Position numbers and translations under genes: made by a program
NCBI RefSeq assembly: GCF_007993035.1
Contig: NZ_VOOS01000002.1
Coordinates: forward strand, 310,001 to 374,000
DNA from: Vicingus serpentipes
GTDB lineage: Bacteria > Bacteroidota > Bacteroidia > Flavobacteriales_E > Vicingaceae
Direction: 5' to 3'
Length of the DNA: 64,000 bases
Shown here: piece after piece, positions 8,676 through 16,772 of the stretch
Layout: every line of letters starts with the position of its first letter
Numbering within the stretch: the stretch's first letter is position 1
Notes under the pieces: generated by a model
The model's database searches: none
Told to the model about the DNA's origin: nothing
What the model saw: the letters and a program-made list of their open reading frames with translations, nothing else

Positions 8676-9629
8676 ATGAAAATTTTAGCAAACGACGGAA
8701 TTGCACCGATTGGTAAAACTCAATTAGAAGCAGCAGGATTTGAAGTAATTACAGAGACTGTGCCTCAAAACGAATTAGCAAATGCAATTAATGAAAATAA
8801 TTATGTTGCCGTATTAGTTAGAAGTGCTACAACCGTTAGAAAAGAAGTAATAGATGCTTGTCCTAATTTAAAATTAATTGGACGTGGAGGTGTTGGTATG
8901 GATAATATTGATGTTGCATATGCTCGTGAAAAAGGATTACATGTTATTAATACTCCGGCAGCCTCGTCTCAATCTGTTGCAGAACAAGTTATGGCTCATT
9001 TATTTGGGTTAGCTAGAGGATTGTATGATTCGAACAGACAAATGCCAAATGGAGGTAATTCTGACTTTAAAGCATTAAAAAAGAAATATGGTAAAGGAAT
9101 AGAATTAAGAGGCAAAACACTTGGTGTTTTAGGTATTGGAAGAATTGGACAAGCTACTGCTAAATATGCTTTAGGTTGTGGAATGAACGTTATTGCTTTT
9201 GATCCATTTATTGACAAAGTAACTATTGATGTTCAGGTTGCAAACCAAACTGTAAGTGTTGATATTAAAACTATTTCTAAAGATGAATTATTAACGCAAG
9301 CTGATTTTATTACTCTTCACATTCCTGCACAAGCAGATGGTAAGCCAGTAATTGGAAATGATGAATTTGCAAAAATGAAAGATGGAGTTATGATTGCAAA
9401 TGCTGCTCGTGGTGGAGTTATTGATGAAGACGCATTAATTGCAAATCTTAACTCTGGTAAAGTTGCAGCTGCTGCTCTTGATGTTTTTGTAAACGAACCT
9501 ACACCAAGAGAAGACTTAATGAAACATCCTAAACTATCTTTAACACCACACACTGGAGCAGCTACTTTAGAAGCTCAAGATAGAATTGGAGAAGAATTAG
9601 CTAGTCAGATTAAAGAATTATTGGGATAG
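8676..9629 (+). CDS. serA: D-3-phosphoglycerate dehydrogenase (short form)
   Basis: 317 residues, the short form without a C-terminal ACT domain. The substrate-binding N-terminal part has LIGRGGVGMDNIDV. The NAD-binding Rossmann motif is GVLGIGRIGQATA. The catalytic Arg lies in NAARGGVIDEDAL, the Glu near NEPTPREDL, and the His in LTPHTGAAT. It oxidises 3-phosphoglycerate to 3-phosphohydroxypyruvate, feeding serC just upstream. Lack of the ACT domain means no serine feedback inhibition through that module. 2-hydroxyacid dehydrogenases overlap in sequence, but the operon makes SerA the best reading. The last base of its TAG stop is the first base of the next gene's GTG. Confidence 0.92.
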   Translation: MKILANDGIAPIGKTQLEAAGFEVITETVPQNELANAINENNYVAVLVRSATTVRKEVIDACPNLKLIGRGGVGMDNIDVAYAREKGLHVINTPAASSQSVAEQVMAHLFGLARGLYDSNRQMPNGGNSDFKALKKKYGKGIELRGKTLGVLGIGRIGQATAKYALGCGMNVIAFDPFIDKVTIDVQVANQTVSVDIKTISKDELLTQADFITLHIPAQADGKPVIGNDEFAKMKDGVMIANAARGGVIDEDALIANLNSGKVAAAALDVFVNEPTPREDLMKHPKLSLTPHTGAATLEAQDRIGEELASQIKELLG

Positions 9630-10873
9630 TGGCTAAAATTATTCCTTTTAAAGCAATTAGACCTACAAGAGATAAAGCCTATTTGGTTTCATCAATGCCT
9701 GCGTATATTTATCCAAAGCATTTGCTTGAAGCCAAACTAGAAAGTAATCCTTATACCTTTTTACATGTTATAAATCCTGAATTTAGAGCTGATAATAAAA
9801 CGCAACCTAATTCAGTAGAACGATTTGAAAATGTAAAAGAAAAGTTTGATGAATTCTGTAACAATAAAATTTTTCTTCAAGACGAAAAAGAGAGTTTTTA
9901 CATCTATCGACAAATAACTAAAACCAACACTTACATTGGTTTAATTACTGGTATTTCGGTTGATGATTATTTGAATGGGAATATTAAAATACATGAACAT
10001 ACGCTAACTCAGCGAGAAGAAACATTTAAGCTTTATTTAGACGTGTGTCAATTTAATGCAGAGCCTGTTTTACTTACCTATAAAGATAATCCAATTGTTG
10101 ACGCTATAATTAATAAGTATATGAAAACGCGTTCAGAATATGAATTCTGTACAACTCATCATATAAAACAAGATTTATGGTTAGTTAACGATAGCGAAGA
10201 CATTAAAACATTAACCGATGCTTTTGAAAACATCAACGATATTTATGTAGCTGACGGACATCATCGTTCGGCTTCTTCTGTGCTTTATGCTCAAAGTAAA
10301 AGAGAAGAAAACCCAGAACATAAACCAGAAGATAAGTTCAACTATTTTTTATCTTATTTAATACCAGAAAGCAAATTAAATATTATTGAATATAACAGAA
10401 CTGTTAGTAGCTTAAATGAATTAAGTATTGAAGACTTTTTAGAAAAAATTAAAATTCAATTTGAACTAGAAGAAAAAGAAACATTATACTCCCCTACTCA
10501 TAGACACAACTTTTCAATGTACATTGGTGGAAAATGGTATTCGCTAACTGCAAAAAAAGGAACCTATAATGAGAATGATAATGTAGGGAATTTAGATGCT
10601 CGAATACTTACACAAAACATTTTAACTCCTATTTTAGATATTGTTGATTTAAAAACTGACAATAGAATTTCTTTTATGGAAGGAACTAAAGGAGCTGAAG
10701 GTTTACAACAAAAAGTAGATAGTGAAGAAGCTATTGTTGCTTTTGGTTTATACCCTGTATCTATAGAGCAATTAAAAGCTGTAGCTGATGCAAATGATAT
10801 TATGCCACCTAAAAGCACTTGGATTGAACCTAAAATGCGTAGTGGTTTAACTATTTACAGCTTGGAAGATTAA
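9629..10873 (+). CDS. DUF1015 family protein of the serine operon
   Basis: 414 residues from a GTG start overlapping the serA stop by 1 nt (TAGTG). The typical DUF1015 opening AKIIPFKAIRPTRDKAYLVSS is present, as is the conserved VADGHHRSASS motif near residue 210, whose Asp-His-His suggests a metal or phosphate site. The protein looks cytoplasmic. DUF1015 genes are often linked to serA and serC, so a role in serine metabolism is likely. No phosphoserine phosphatase gene is seen in this operon, and DUF1015 could fill or regulate that step; this is inference only. The YggS gene follows after 2 nt. Confidence 0.88.
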   Translation: MAKIIPFKAIRPTRDKAYLVSSMPAYIYPKHLLEAKLESNPYTFLHVINPEFRADNKTQPNSVERFENVKEKFDEFCNNKIFLQDEKESFYIYRQITKTNTYIGLITGISVDDYLNGNIKIHEHTLTQREETFKLYLDVCQFNAEPVLLTYKDNPIVDAIINKYMKTRSEYEFCTTHHIKQDLWLVNDSEDIKTLTDAFENINDIYVADGHHRSASSVLYAQSKREENPEHKPEDKFNYFLSYLIPESKLNIIEYNRTVSSLNELSIEDFLEKIKIQFELEEKETLYSPTHRHNFSMYIGGKWYSLTAKKGTYNENDNVGNLDARILTQNILTPILDIVDLKTDNRISFMEGTKGAEGLQQKVDSEEAIVAFGLYPVSIEQLKAVADANDIMPPKSTWIEPKMRSGLTIYSLED

Positions 10874-10875
10874 TT

Positions 10876-11529
10876 ATGTCGATTACCACCAACCTAAAAC
10901 AAATACAATTAGCCATACCAGAAAACGTAACCCTTGTTGCGGTTTCTAAAACAAAACCTAACGAAGCTATTTTAGAAGCTTACCAAACTGGTCAACGTAT
11001 TTTTGGTGAAAACAAAGTACAAGAACTTACTGACAAATTTGAAAGCCTACCTAAAGATATTGAATGGCACATGATTGGCCACCTACAAAGTAACAAAGTA
11101 AAATACATTGCTCCTTTTGTAAGTTTAATACATGGGGTTGATAGTTTTAAATTACTGAAAGAGATTAATAAAAGAGCTGCTCAAAACAATAGAACAATTA
11201 ATTGCTTATTGCAGATACATATTGCTGAAGAAGAAACAAAGTTTGGGTTTGATTCTACTGAAGTAACTGAATTAATTGAAAGTGAAAAATTCAAGGGATT
11301 ACAAAATGTAAATGTGATAGGTTTAATGGGAATGGCAACATTTACAGATAATGAAGCTCAAATAAAAAAAGAGTTTAGCTCACTTCAAACACTATTTACG
11401 AAACTAAAAAACCAACACCCAAAACTTAACACATTAAGCATGGGTATGAGTGGCGACTACCAATTAGCTATTGAATGTGGAAGCACTATGATTAGGGTTG
11501 GTAGTTCAATTTTTGGAAACAGAAATTAG
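10876..11529 (+). CDS. PLP homeostasis protein, YggS/PROSC family
   Basis: 217 residues, slightly short but complete. The PLP lysine lies in VAVSKTKPNEAI near residue 26. FGENKVQEL, WHMIGHLQSNKVKYI and the C-terminal LSMGMSGDYQLAIECGSTMIRVGSSIFG are the hallmark motifs. The family binds PLP as a fold-type III single-domain protein and buffers the cofactor; loss disturbs amino-acid pools. It is the last gene of the serine operon, 2 nt after the DUF1015 gene, which fits with SerC being PLP-dependent. The integron-like cassette begins shortly after it. Confidence 0.95.
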   Translation: MSITTNLKQIQLAIPENVTLVAVSKTKPNEAILEAYQTGQRIFGENKVQELTDKFESLPKDIEWHMIGHLQSNKVKYIAPFVSLIHGVDSFKLLKEINKRAAQNNRTINCLLQIHIAEEETKFGFDSTEVTELIESEKFKGLQNVNVIGLMGMATFTDNEAQIKKEFSSLQTLFTKLKNQHPKLNTLSMGMSGDYQLAIECGSTMIRVGSSIFGNRN

Positions 11530-11582
11530 TTATTGTTTTTAATTAACAACCCTTGATTTAAACCCAAAAATACTCGAACTTC

Positions 11583-11658
11583 GTTTAACAAAAGTTTTAA
11601 GATGAATTTATCCTGAGCTTGTCGAAGGATTGAAACGTTTCCAAGAACTGCGTTAGGC
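11583..11658 (+). other. attC-like recombination site, left boundary of a gene cassette
   Basis: Begins with GTTTAAC (11583-11589), fitting the R'' consensus RYYYAAC, and ends with GTTAGGC (11652-11658), fitting R' GTTRRRY. Total length is 76 bp, within the attC range. The flanks are weakly complementary (AAAAGTTTTAAGA against the reverse of CCAAGAACTGC), and the centre holds a palindromic 21-mer. The two R boxes do not match each other, but each is the exact complement of the opposite box in the right-hand site. That is expected if a cassette was inserted between G and TT. The recombination point would be 11652/11653. Confidence 0.6.
11610..11630. repeat. Dispersed palindromic element inside the left attC-like site
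   Basis: The core TCCTGAGCTTGTCGAAGGA with flanking A/T can fold as a small hairpin. This sequence is a common dispersed intergenic repeat in Bacteroidota and other bacteria. Only one copy was seen in this window. Confidence 0.5.
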
Positions 11659-12424
11659 ATTATTAATTTGAATAATCCAAACCGATTACATAAAACTTAA
11701 CAAGAATCAACAAGACATTCTAATATCTAGGATTTCAGAGATAAAAAAGATTCTTGACATCAAATTTAGCAAGTATACAGTTTTGCTATTGTTATTCATT
11801 GAGTTTGGAATATTGTATCTAATTTATTTATACGAAGATTACGGATTTTCAATTGTCTTAAAACTATTGATTGTGATACCCCTTTGGTTAATTATTTCCA
11901 TAACATACTTGTACTTAAAAAAAAGAATTCCTGCTTGGCGACTTCATAAGTTTTATAATAGAATTTTAAAAGAAGGTAAATATCCAGTTACTAGAATTAT
12001 AACAAACCAATGTATTAGTTACTCGGAAAATAACATTGACTACAATATCTTTGATATTGGACAAAATAAAATTGCAATTATTAGACAACAGGACTTTAGT
12101 ATTGATTTTGGAGATTTTCCGAATAATGACTTTTTAATTCCACAAAAAAACTTATTTGAAATTGTTGGGAATAAAATAGTGACAAAAGGAATTAAAATAA
12201 ACTCAACACGGACAAATAATAGTTCAATATTAAAATATATTAATGCAATGTATATGACTGAAGAAGGAAAGATATTAATCTTGAAGAAGAATAACAATGC
12301 CTAACAGCAAATCATAGCCCATAGCCGCATTAGTTCTTTCAAGACAAATGAGAAGAAACATAAACATATAAGTAATCAATAAACAAATTGCAATTGAACG
12401 GCTACGGGCCATATTTGCAACACG
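11653..12424 (+). mobile_element. Single integron-type gene cassette
   Basis: 772 bp between two G/TT recombination points, carrying one small open frame whose TAA stop lies inside the R'' box of the right-hand attC, as is usual in cassettes. It sits in the convergent gap between the YggS gene and an SSS symporter gene. No integrase gene is present in the window, so it would be a SALIN/CALIN-type isolated cassette. The R-box arrangement at both ends fits an attC x attC insertion. The call rests on motif reading by eye. Confidence 0.65.
11783..12304 (+). CDS. Cassette-borne membrane protein of unknown function
   Basis: 173 residues from a TTG at 11783. The frame stays open upstream to 11672 and would add 37 charged, helical residues (including NKNQQDILISRISEIKKILD), but that part has no standard start codon. 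Two hydrophobic helices (about residues 1-17 and 22-45) are followed by a cytoplasmic domain of about 125 residues, probably beta-rich. I recognise no family. The TAA stop lies within the R'' box of the cassette attC. Removing one C at 11677-11678 would join the upstream part to a TTG at 11668, just inside the cassette end, so the 5' end may be frameshifted. Function unknown; cassette genes are often accessory. Confidence 0.6.
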   Translation: MLLLFIEFGILYLIYLYEDYGFSIVLKLLIVIPLWLIISITYLYLKKRIPAWRLHKFYNRILKEGKYPVTRIITNQCISYSENNIDYNIFDIGQNKIAIIRQQDFSIDFGDFPNNDFLIPQKNLFEIVGNKIVTKGIKINSTRTNNSSILKYINAMYMTEEGKILILKKNNNA

Positions 12425-12430
12425 TTAAAC
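12299..12430 (+). other. attC-like recombination site, right boundary of the cassette
   Basis: 132-bp imperfect inverted repeat. R'' is GCCTAAC (12299-12305) and R' is GTTAAAC (12424-12430). Inside, GCAAAT (12307-12312) pairs with ATTTGC (12413-12418), and GCCCATAGCCG (12317-12327) pairs with CGGCTACGGGC (12399-12409) with one mismatch. About 70 nt of AT-rich sequence forms the variable loop. Size, R boxes and folded arms all fit an integron attC. The predicted crossover is 12424/12425. Confidence 0.75.
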
Positions 12431-12437
12431 GAAACAC

Positions 12438-14147
12438 TTATTTCTTTATTATAGCTTGTATTATATACCCAAAAATTACAACTAACAAACAACCCACAAC
12501 ATTATACCACAAATACCCCATTTGCAACCAGTTCGGTGCCATTTCATAACGGTTCAACAAATCTATTGTTATTACAGAAATTTCAGCCAATAAAGCTGCT
12601 ACAAACACAGCATTTCCTTTTATTTTTTTTGCATAAAAAGCCACAACAAATATTCCTAAAATGGTTCCATAAAATATAGAGCCTAAATAGTTTACTGCCT
12701 GTATTAAGTTCTCAAACAACGATGCTGTAGTTGCAAAAAGTATTGCCAAAGCTCCCCACAAAAAAGTAAACCATTTACTCGATTTTAGGTAATGTGTTTC
12801 ATCTGCTTTTTTATTTATCGAACGCTTATACAAATCGATAGTTGTTGTACTAGCTAAAGCATTTAACTCACTTGCTGTACTACTCATTGCTGCAGAGAAC
12901 ATTACAGCAAACAGCAAGCCTATCATTCCTATTGGTAAATAATCCATTACATAGGTCATAAAAATATAATCCTTATCGTTGGTTTCTGCTTTAGGGTCAA
13001 CTCGCAACACTAATGCCTTGGTTTCTTCTCGCAATTCATTTACTCTAGTTTGTAAATTCATTGCTTTGGTTTTGTTTTCATCTACACCTTTTTCATCTTC
13101 TGAGTTTACAGCCGCAACCATTAACTTTAACGCTTCTTTCTTTTGTTCAAAAACAGCTGTATACTCCTCTTCTATTGCTTTAAAATCATCAGCATAAACA
13201 GATTGTTCTACATTTTGCTTTTGCACTTTATTAAAAAATATAGGTGGTTGGTTAAATTGATAAAACACAAAAACCATTACTCCTATAAATAAAATAATAA
13301 ATTGCATAGGTACTTTTAACAAACCATTCATCATTAGCCCTAACCTACTTTCTCTAATCGATTTACCAGTTAAATAGCGCTGCACCTGAGATTGATCAGT
13401 ACCAAAATAACTCATAAACAAAAACAAGGCTGCTGTTATACCACTCCAAAAATTGTAACGGTCGTTAAAGTCGAAATTAAAATTAACTACATTCAATTTT
13501 TCCATTTTACCTGCAACATGCAAAGCATCGCTAAAACGAATATCTTGAGGCAACATCGATATCACCATAATACCGGCCAAAATCATTCCTCCCATCATTA
13601 CAGCCATTTGCTGTTTTTGGGTTTGTGTAACCGCTTTTGTTCCTCCAGATACGGTATAAGCAATTACCAAAACTCCTATAAAAACATTAGTTAAGCCTAA
13701 ATTCCATCCCAACAAAGTTGATAGTATAATTGCCGGCGCATAAATGGTTATTCCTGCTGCCAAACCTCTTTGTACCAAAAATAAAATTGCTGCCAAAGAG
13801 CGAGTTTTTAAATCAAATCTACTCTCTAAAAACTCATAAGCAGTAAACACTTTTAGCTTATAAAAAATAGGTATAAAGGTTACCGAAAGAATTATCATTG
13901 CAATTGGCAAACCAAAATAGAACTGCAAAAATTGCATTCCATCGGTATAAGCTTGCCCTGGAGTAGATAAAAAAGTAATGGCACTCGCCTGAGTTGCCAT
14001 TATAGAAATACCTATTCCCCACCATTTTGCATCATTATCCCCCTTTAAATAGCTTTCTAAATTTTTACTACCACGTGTTTTCCAAACACCATAAATTACA
14101 ATAAAAGCGAGTGTTCCTAATAATACTATCCAATCTATCGTACTCAT
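12438..14147 (-). CDS. Sodium:solute symporter (SSS family) with a large extramembrane insert
   Basis: 569 residues. SSS motifs include ISIMATQASAITFLSTPGQAY near residue 50, AYTVSGGTKAVTQTQKQQM, and LLFAVMFSAAMSSTASELNALAST at the Na2 site. Between two late helices sits a hydrophilic, largely helical insert of about 100 residues (roughly 305-405, acidic and lysine-rich), longer than in most family members. Predicted inner-membrane Na+-driven importer, substrate unknown. Its ATG overlaps the stop of the 33-residue peptide gene (ATGA), and the PIG-L gene lies upstream, so the three are translationally coupled. That suggests import of a sugar or amino-sugar product. The right end of the attC site lies 8 nt beyond its stop. 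Confidence 0.88.
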   Translation of the reverse strand: MSTIDWIVLLGTLAFIVIYGVWKTRGSKNLESYLKGDNDAKWWGIGISIMATQASAITFLSTPGQAYTDGMQFLQFYFGLPIAMIILSVTFIPIFYKLKVFTAYEFLESRFDLKTRSLAAILFLVQRGLAAGITIYAPAIILSTLLGWNLGLTNVFIGVLVIAYTVSGGTKAVTQTQKQQMAVMMGGMILAGIMVISMLPQDIRFSDALHVAGKMEKLNVVNFNFDFNDRYNFWSGITAALFLFMSYFGTDQSQVQRYLTGKSIRESRLGLMMNGLLKVPMQFIILFIGVMVFVFYQFNQPPIFFNKVQKQNVEQSVYADDFKAIEEEYTAVFEQKKEALKLMVAAVNSEDEKGVDENKTKAMNLQTRVNELREETKALVLRVDPKAETNDKDYIFMTYVMDYLPIGMIGLLFAVMFSAAMSSTASELNALASTTTIDLYKRSINKKADETHYLKSSKWFTFLWGALAILFATTASLFENLIQAVNYLGSIFYGTILGIFVVAFYAKKIKGNAVFVAALLAEISVITIDLLNRYEMAPNWLQMGYLWYNVVGCLLVVIFGYIIQAIIKK

Positions 14148-14245
14148 GAAAAATGCTTAGTAAAAAGATAAAACAATACAATCAAAACGGTTAAAGTGCC
14201 TATTAAAGCAAAATACCATTTATTCCAATTTATTTCATTACTCAT
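14144..14245 (-). CDS. 33-residue single-helix membrane peptide between deacetylase and symporter
   Basis: ATG at 14245, TGA ending at 14144. The product begins MSNEINWNKWYFALIGT and has one hydrophobic helix (about residues 11-29) followed by a short basic tail, TKHFS. It starts inside the last codons of the PIG-L gene (8-nt overlap) and its TGA overlaps the symporter ATG (ATGA), so translational coupling is built in on both sides. The position and the Trp-rich amphipathic start suggest a small accessory subunit of the SSS transporter; small accessory proteins are known for other symporters. Too short for similarity by eye. The coding call rests on overlap architecture and composition. Confidence 0.65.
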   Translation of the reverse strand: MSNEINWNKWYFALIGTLTVLIVLFYLFTKHFS

Positions 14246-16709
14246 TACCTAAACTTATTAAGTTAACAAATAAACGGTAAGCACCCGGAACTGCTGCTGG
14301 CAATTCTCTAAAGAAAGATATTCCAGTATAAACATAATGTCCCTTTCCATATTTAGCTACCAACAAACTACCATTTTTAGCAGGTTCATTTTTATCGTGC
14401 CAACTCAAAACGGCATCGTATTTCTCATCCCATTCATTCGGAAAATACAAGCCTCTTTCCTGCACCCAACCTTCAAAATCAGCTTTTGTAATTTTATTTG
14501 GCGCATTTAAAACTGGGTGCTCTGGCTTTAAAAAAGTAACCTCTGCATCTTCTTCTGTAACTCTATCTCTCGAAAGTTTTAAATTGTAAGGAGCAAAAGC
14601 ATCTGTTTTTAAACGATGACTTGTATTGTATTGCATTATTAAAGTACCGCCATTTTCAGCATAAGCTAATAATTTTGGCATAATAAACTCCATTCTATCG
14701 TTAACATTTACTGCTCTTATTCCAACTACTATTGCATTGTACTGTTTTAAATTATCTAATGCTAAATCCGACTCTAAAATCTCATCAACATTATATCCGA
14801 TACTTGTTAAAGCTTCTGGAATTTTATCTCCAGCACCATTAAAATAACCAATCTTATTTCCTTTTGTTTTTAAATCAACAAAAACCAACTTTGACTTAGC
14901 TTTTGGCATATAAATTTGTGTAGGGATATGATCATAAATAATTTCATTTATAGACTTATCATAAGTTTTTTCATTAACGGTAAGCATAGCTTTTAAATCA
15001 CCTATTTCAGCTTCTACGGAAGGAGTTAACATCACTTTCATTTTCTGCTCTTCTCCTTTTTTTGCTAACTTAATATCAAAGCTATTCTGCGACAATTCCC
15101 ACCCTTTAGGTGTATCTAACTTTAGCTTAGTATTAACGTTTGTTGAGTTTGATTTGATTGTTAATTCTATCTCCCTAGAATTTAAATTTGAAAACAACTG
15201 TAATTGCTCTGAGAAGTTTACAAAAACAGGAGGTACAATTACAAATGGACGATATGACTCACCTTTTACCGGATCGTTCCATTTATAAATTAATGGTATT
15301 TGATAAGTAATTTCTACACCATCTAACTCGCAAACTAACTTAAAGTTAATTGCTGAATCATTTTCTGGTTTACCTATATTTAATTGATCATCTACCTTAT
15401 AAGTACCTAAAGTACCTTCTTCTTTTAACCAGTAAGGTTGAGATATTTCAATATTTCTTGGAACAAAAAATGTATGGTTGTAATCAATCTTTTTGTTTTG
15501 ACTTAAAACAGAGTCCATTTTCATTTCAAGATTTAATTCTTTTGAAAAAATCTTTTTTATTTTAAAATTTGAATAAGTTCTTGTAATAAATTCAAAATCA
15601 ACTTTTATTGAATCACCAGGTACAGTTAAATAATCTTGAGCTCTTGCTTCAAAATAAATTCCCATACAGTTACGAATCAATTCATCAATTTCTTTCAACT
15701 TAATTTCTTTCCAAAATTTATCGTTTATTTGATTGATTTCCTTTTTTAAATTGATTAATTGAGGTACTGATAAATGAGGTTGTTCAACATTATAATTAGA
15801 AACAAGCTCATTAATTAACGATTCTATTTTTTCAGATCCTTTAACTCTAGTCCAATCAGTTTTATAACCTTCAAAAAGAGAATGTTTAGCTTCTTCACCT
15901 TTTAAATGCTCAAAATACTCAATCAATTCTCCTCTACTACCTGTTGAACCAAAACCTTGACTTTTGTGCATTGTTCTACTTTTCGCAGCCAGTTCGTTAT
16001 ATGAAATTCCTAATGTGTTATTATATAAACCAATATCTTCTGCAACAACACCTGGATCATTTACCGATATTTTATCATTCCACCAACGACCAGTATTAAC
16101 AACAATTCTCTTGGGTTGCCATACATCAACATATTTTAATTGCTCTGGATATTTTGTTTTGTCAGCAGCTAAATCAAAAGCCTCAACACCTAATAATGCA
16201 GATGAAGTATGATGACCATGACCACCACCACCATCAGTTGGGAAACGACAAACAATTACATCCGGTCTGAATTTTCTAATTACCCAAACTACATCAGCTA
16301 ATATTTTATCTTTATCCCAAATTTCAAGCGTTTCTTCAGGGTTTTTAGAATATCCAAAATCATTTGCTCTACTAAAAAATTGTTGTCCACCATCTGTTCT
16401 TCGAGCTGCCAATAGCTCTTGTGTTCTTATAATACCAAGCTCTTCACGAATTTCTGTTCCAATTAAATTTTGACCTCCATCACCTCTCGTTAAAGATAAG
16501 TAAGCTGTATTGTATAATTTTTCGTTTGCCGAATATGCAATAAAACGAGTATTCTCATCATCTGGATGAGCAGCTAAATACAATACATTTCCTAATACAT
16601 TTAACTTTTGAATTTTTTGATAAATCTCTGATGATGATAGTTGTTTTGGTTGCTGAGCAAAGCCAACTAAAACAACAAAAAGAGAAACAATTAAACCTAT
16701 TTTTTTCAT
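14238..16709 (-). CDS. PIG-L family deacetylase, large secreted form
   Basis: 823 residues. A signal peptide ends near VLVGFAQQ (about 20). The PIG-L/LmbE N-terminal domain follows, with the zinc motif AHPDDENTRF (H48, D50, D51) and the third ligand in GGGGHGHHTSSA near residue 165. A middle part of about 400 residues is beta-rich, and the C-terminal part is probably a glutamine-amidotransferase-like ThuA-type fold (YNAIVVGIRAVNVND; GTLIMQYNTS). PIG-L enzymes remove acetyl groups from GlcNAc-type sugars using zinc. Export plus coupling to an SSS transporter suggests extracytoplasmic processing of an amino-sugar conjugate before uptake. TAGTTTTG at 16722-16715 lies only 5 nt from the ATG. Confidence 0.85.
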   Translation of the reverse strand: MKKIGLIVSLFVVLVGFAQQPKQLSSSEIYQKIQKLNVLGNVLYLAAHPDDENTRFIAYSANEKLYNTAYLSLTRGDGGQNLIGTEIREELGIIRTQELLAARRTDGGQQFFSRANDFGYSKNPEETLEIWDKDKILADVVWVIRKFRPDVIVCRFPTDGGGGHGHHTSSALLGVEAFDLAADKTKYPEQLKYVDVWQPKRIVVNTGRWWNDKISVNDPGVVAEDIGLYNNTLGISYNELAAKSRTMHKSQGFGSTGSRGELIEYFEHLKGEEAKHSLFEGYKTDWTRVKGSEKIESLINELVSNYNVEQPHLSVPQLINLKKEINQINDKFWKEIKLKEIDELIRNCMGIYFEARAQDYLTVPGDSIKVDFEFITRTYSNFKIKKIFSKELNLEMKMDSVLSQNKKIDYNHTFFVPRNIEISQPYWLKEEGTLGTYKVDDQLNIGKPENDSAINFKLVCELDGVEITYQIPLIYKWNDPVKGESYRPFVIVPPVFVNFSEQLQLFSNLNSREIELTIKSNSTNVNTKLKLDTPKGWELSQNSFDIKLAKKGEEQKMKVMLTPSVEAEIGDLKAMLTVNEKTYDKSINEIIYDHIPTQIYMPKAKSKLVFVDLKTKGNKIGYFNGAGDKIPEALTSIGYNVDEILESDLALDNLKQYNAIVVGIRAVNVNDRMEFIMPKLLAYAENGGTLIMQYNTSHRLKTDAFAPYNLKLSRDRVTEEDAEVTFLKPEHPVLNAPNKITKADFEGWVQERGLYFPNEWDEKYDAVLSWHDKNEPAKNGSLLVAKYGKGHYVYTGISFFRELPAAVPGAYRLFVNLISLGNE

Positions 16710-16714
16710 AGTTT

Positions 16715-16722
16715 CAAAACTA
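16715..16722 (-). promoter_or_regulatory. -7 element close to the PIG-L gene start
   Basis: TAGTTTTG on the minus strand matches TAnnTTTG exactly. It ends 5 nt before the ATG at 16709, so a transcript from it would be nearly leaderless. No TTG at the usual distance was found, so support is partial. Confidence 0.4.
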
Positions 16723-16772
16723 CTTAAAACATGAGAATTTTTTAATATAAAATCAACTAATGAATTGGTGTC

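Noticed and set aside
11610-11630. Palindromic 21-mer as evidence of an insertion sequence
   Set aside because: It is a widely dispersed short repeat with no transposase or terminal repeats nearby; kept only as a repeat within the attC-like site.
13392-13694. 100-codon plus-strand open frame
   Set aside because: It lies wholly opposite the symporter coding sequence, and its composition (His-, Tyr-rich) is that of an antisense shadow.
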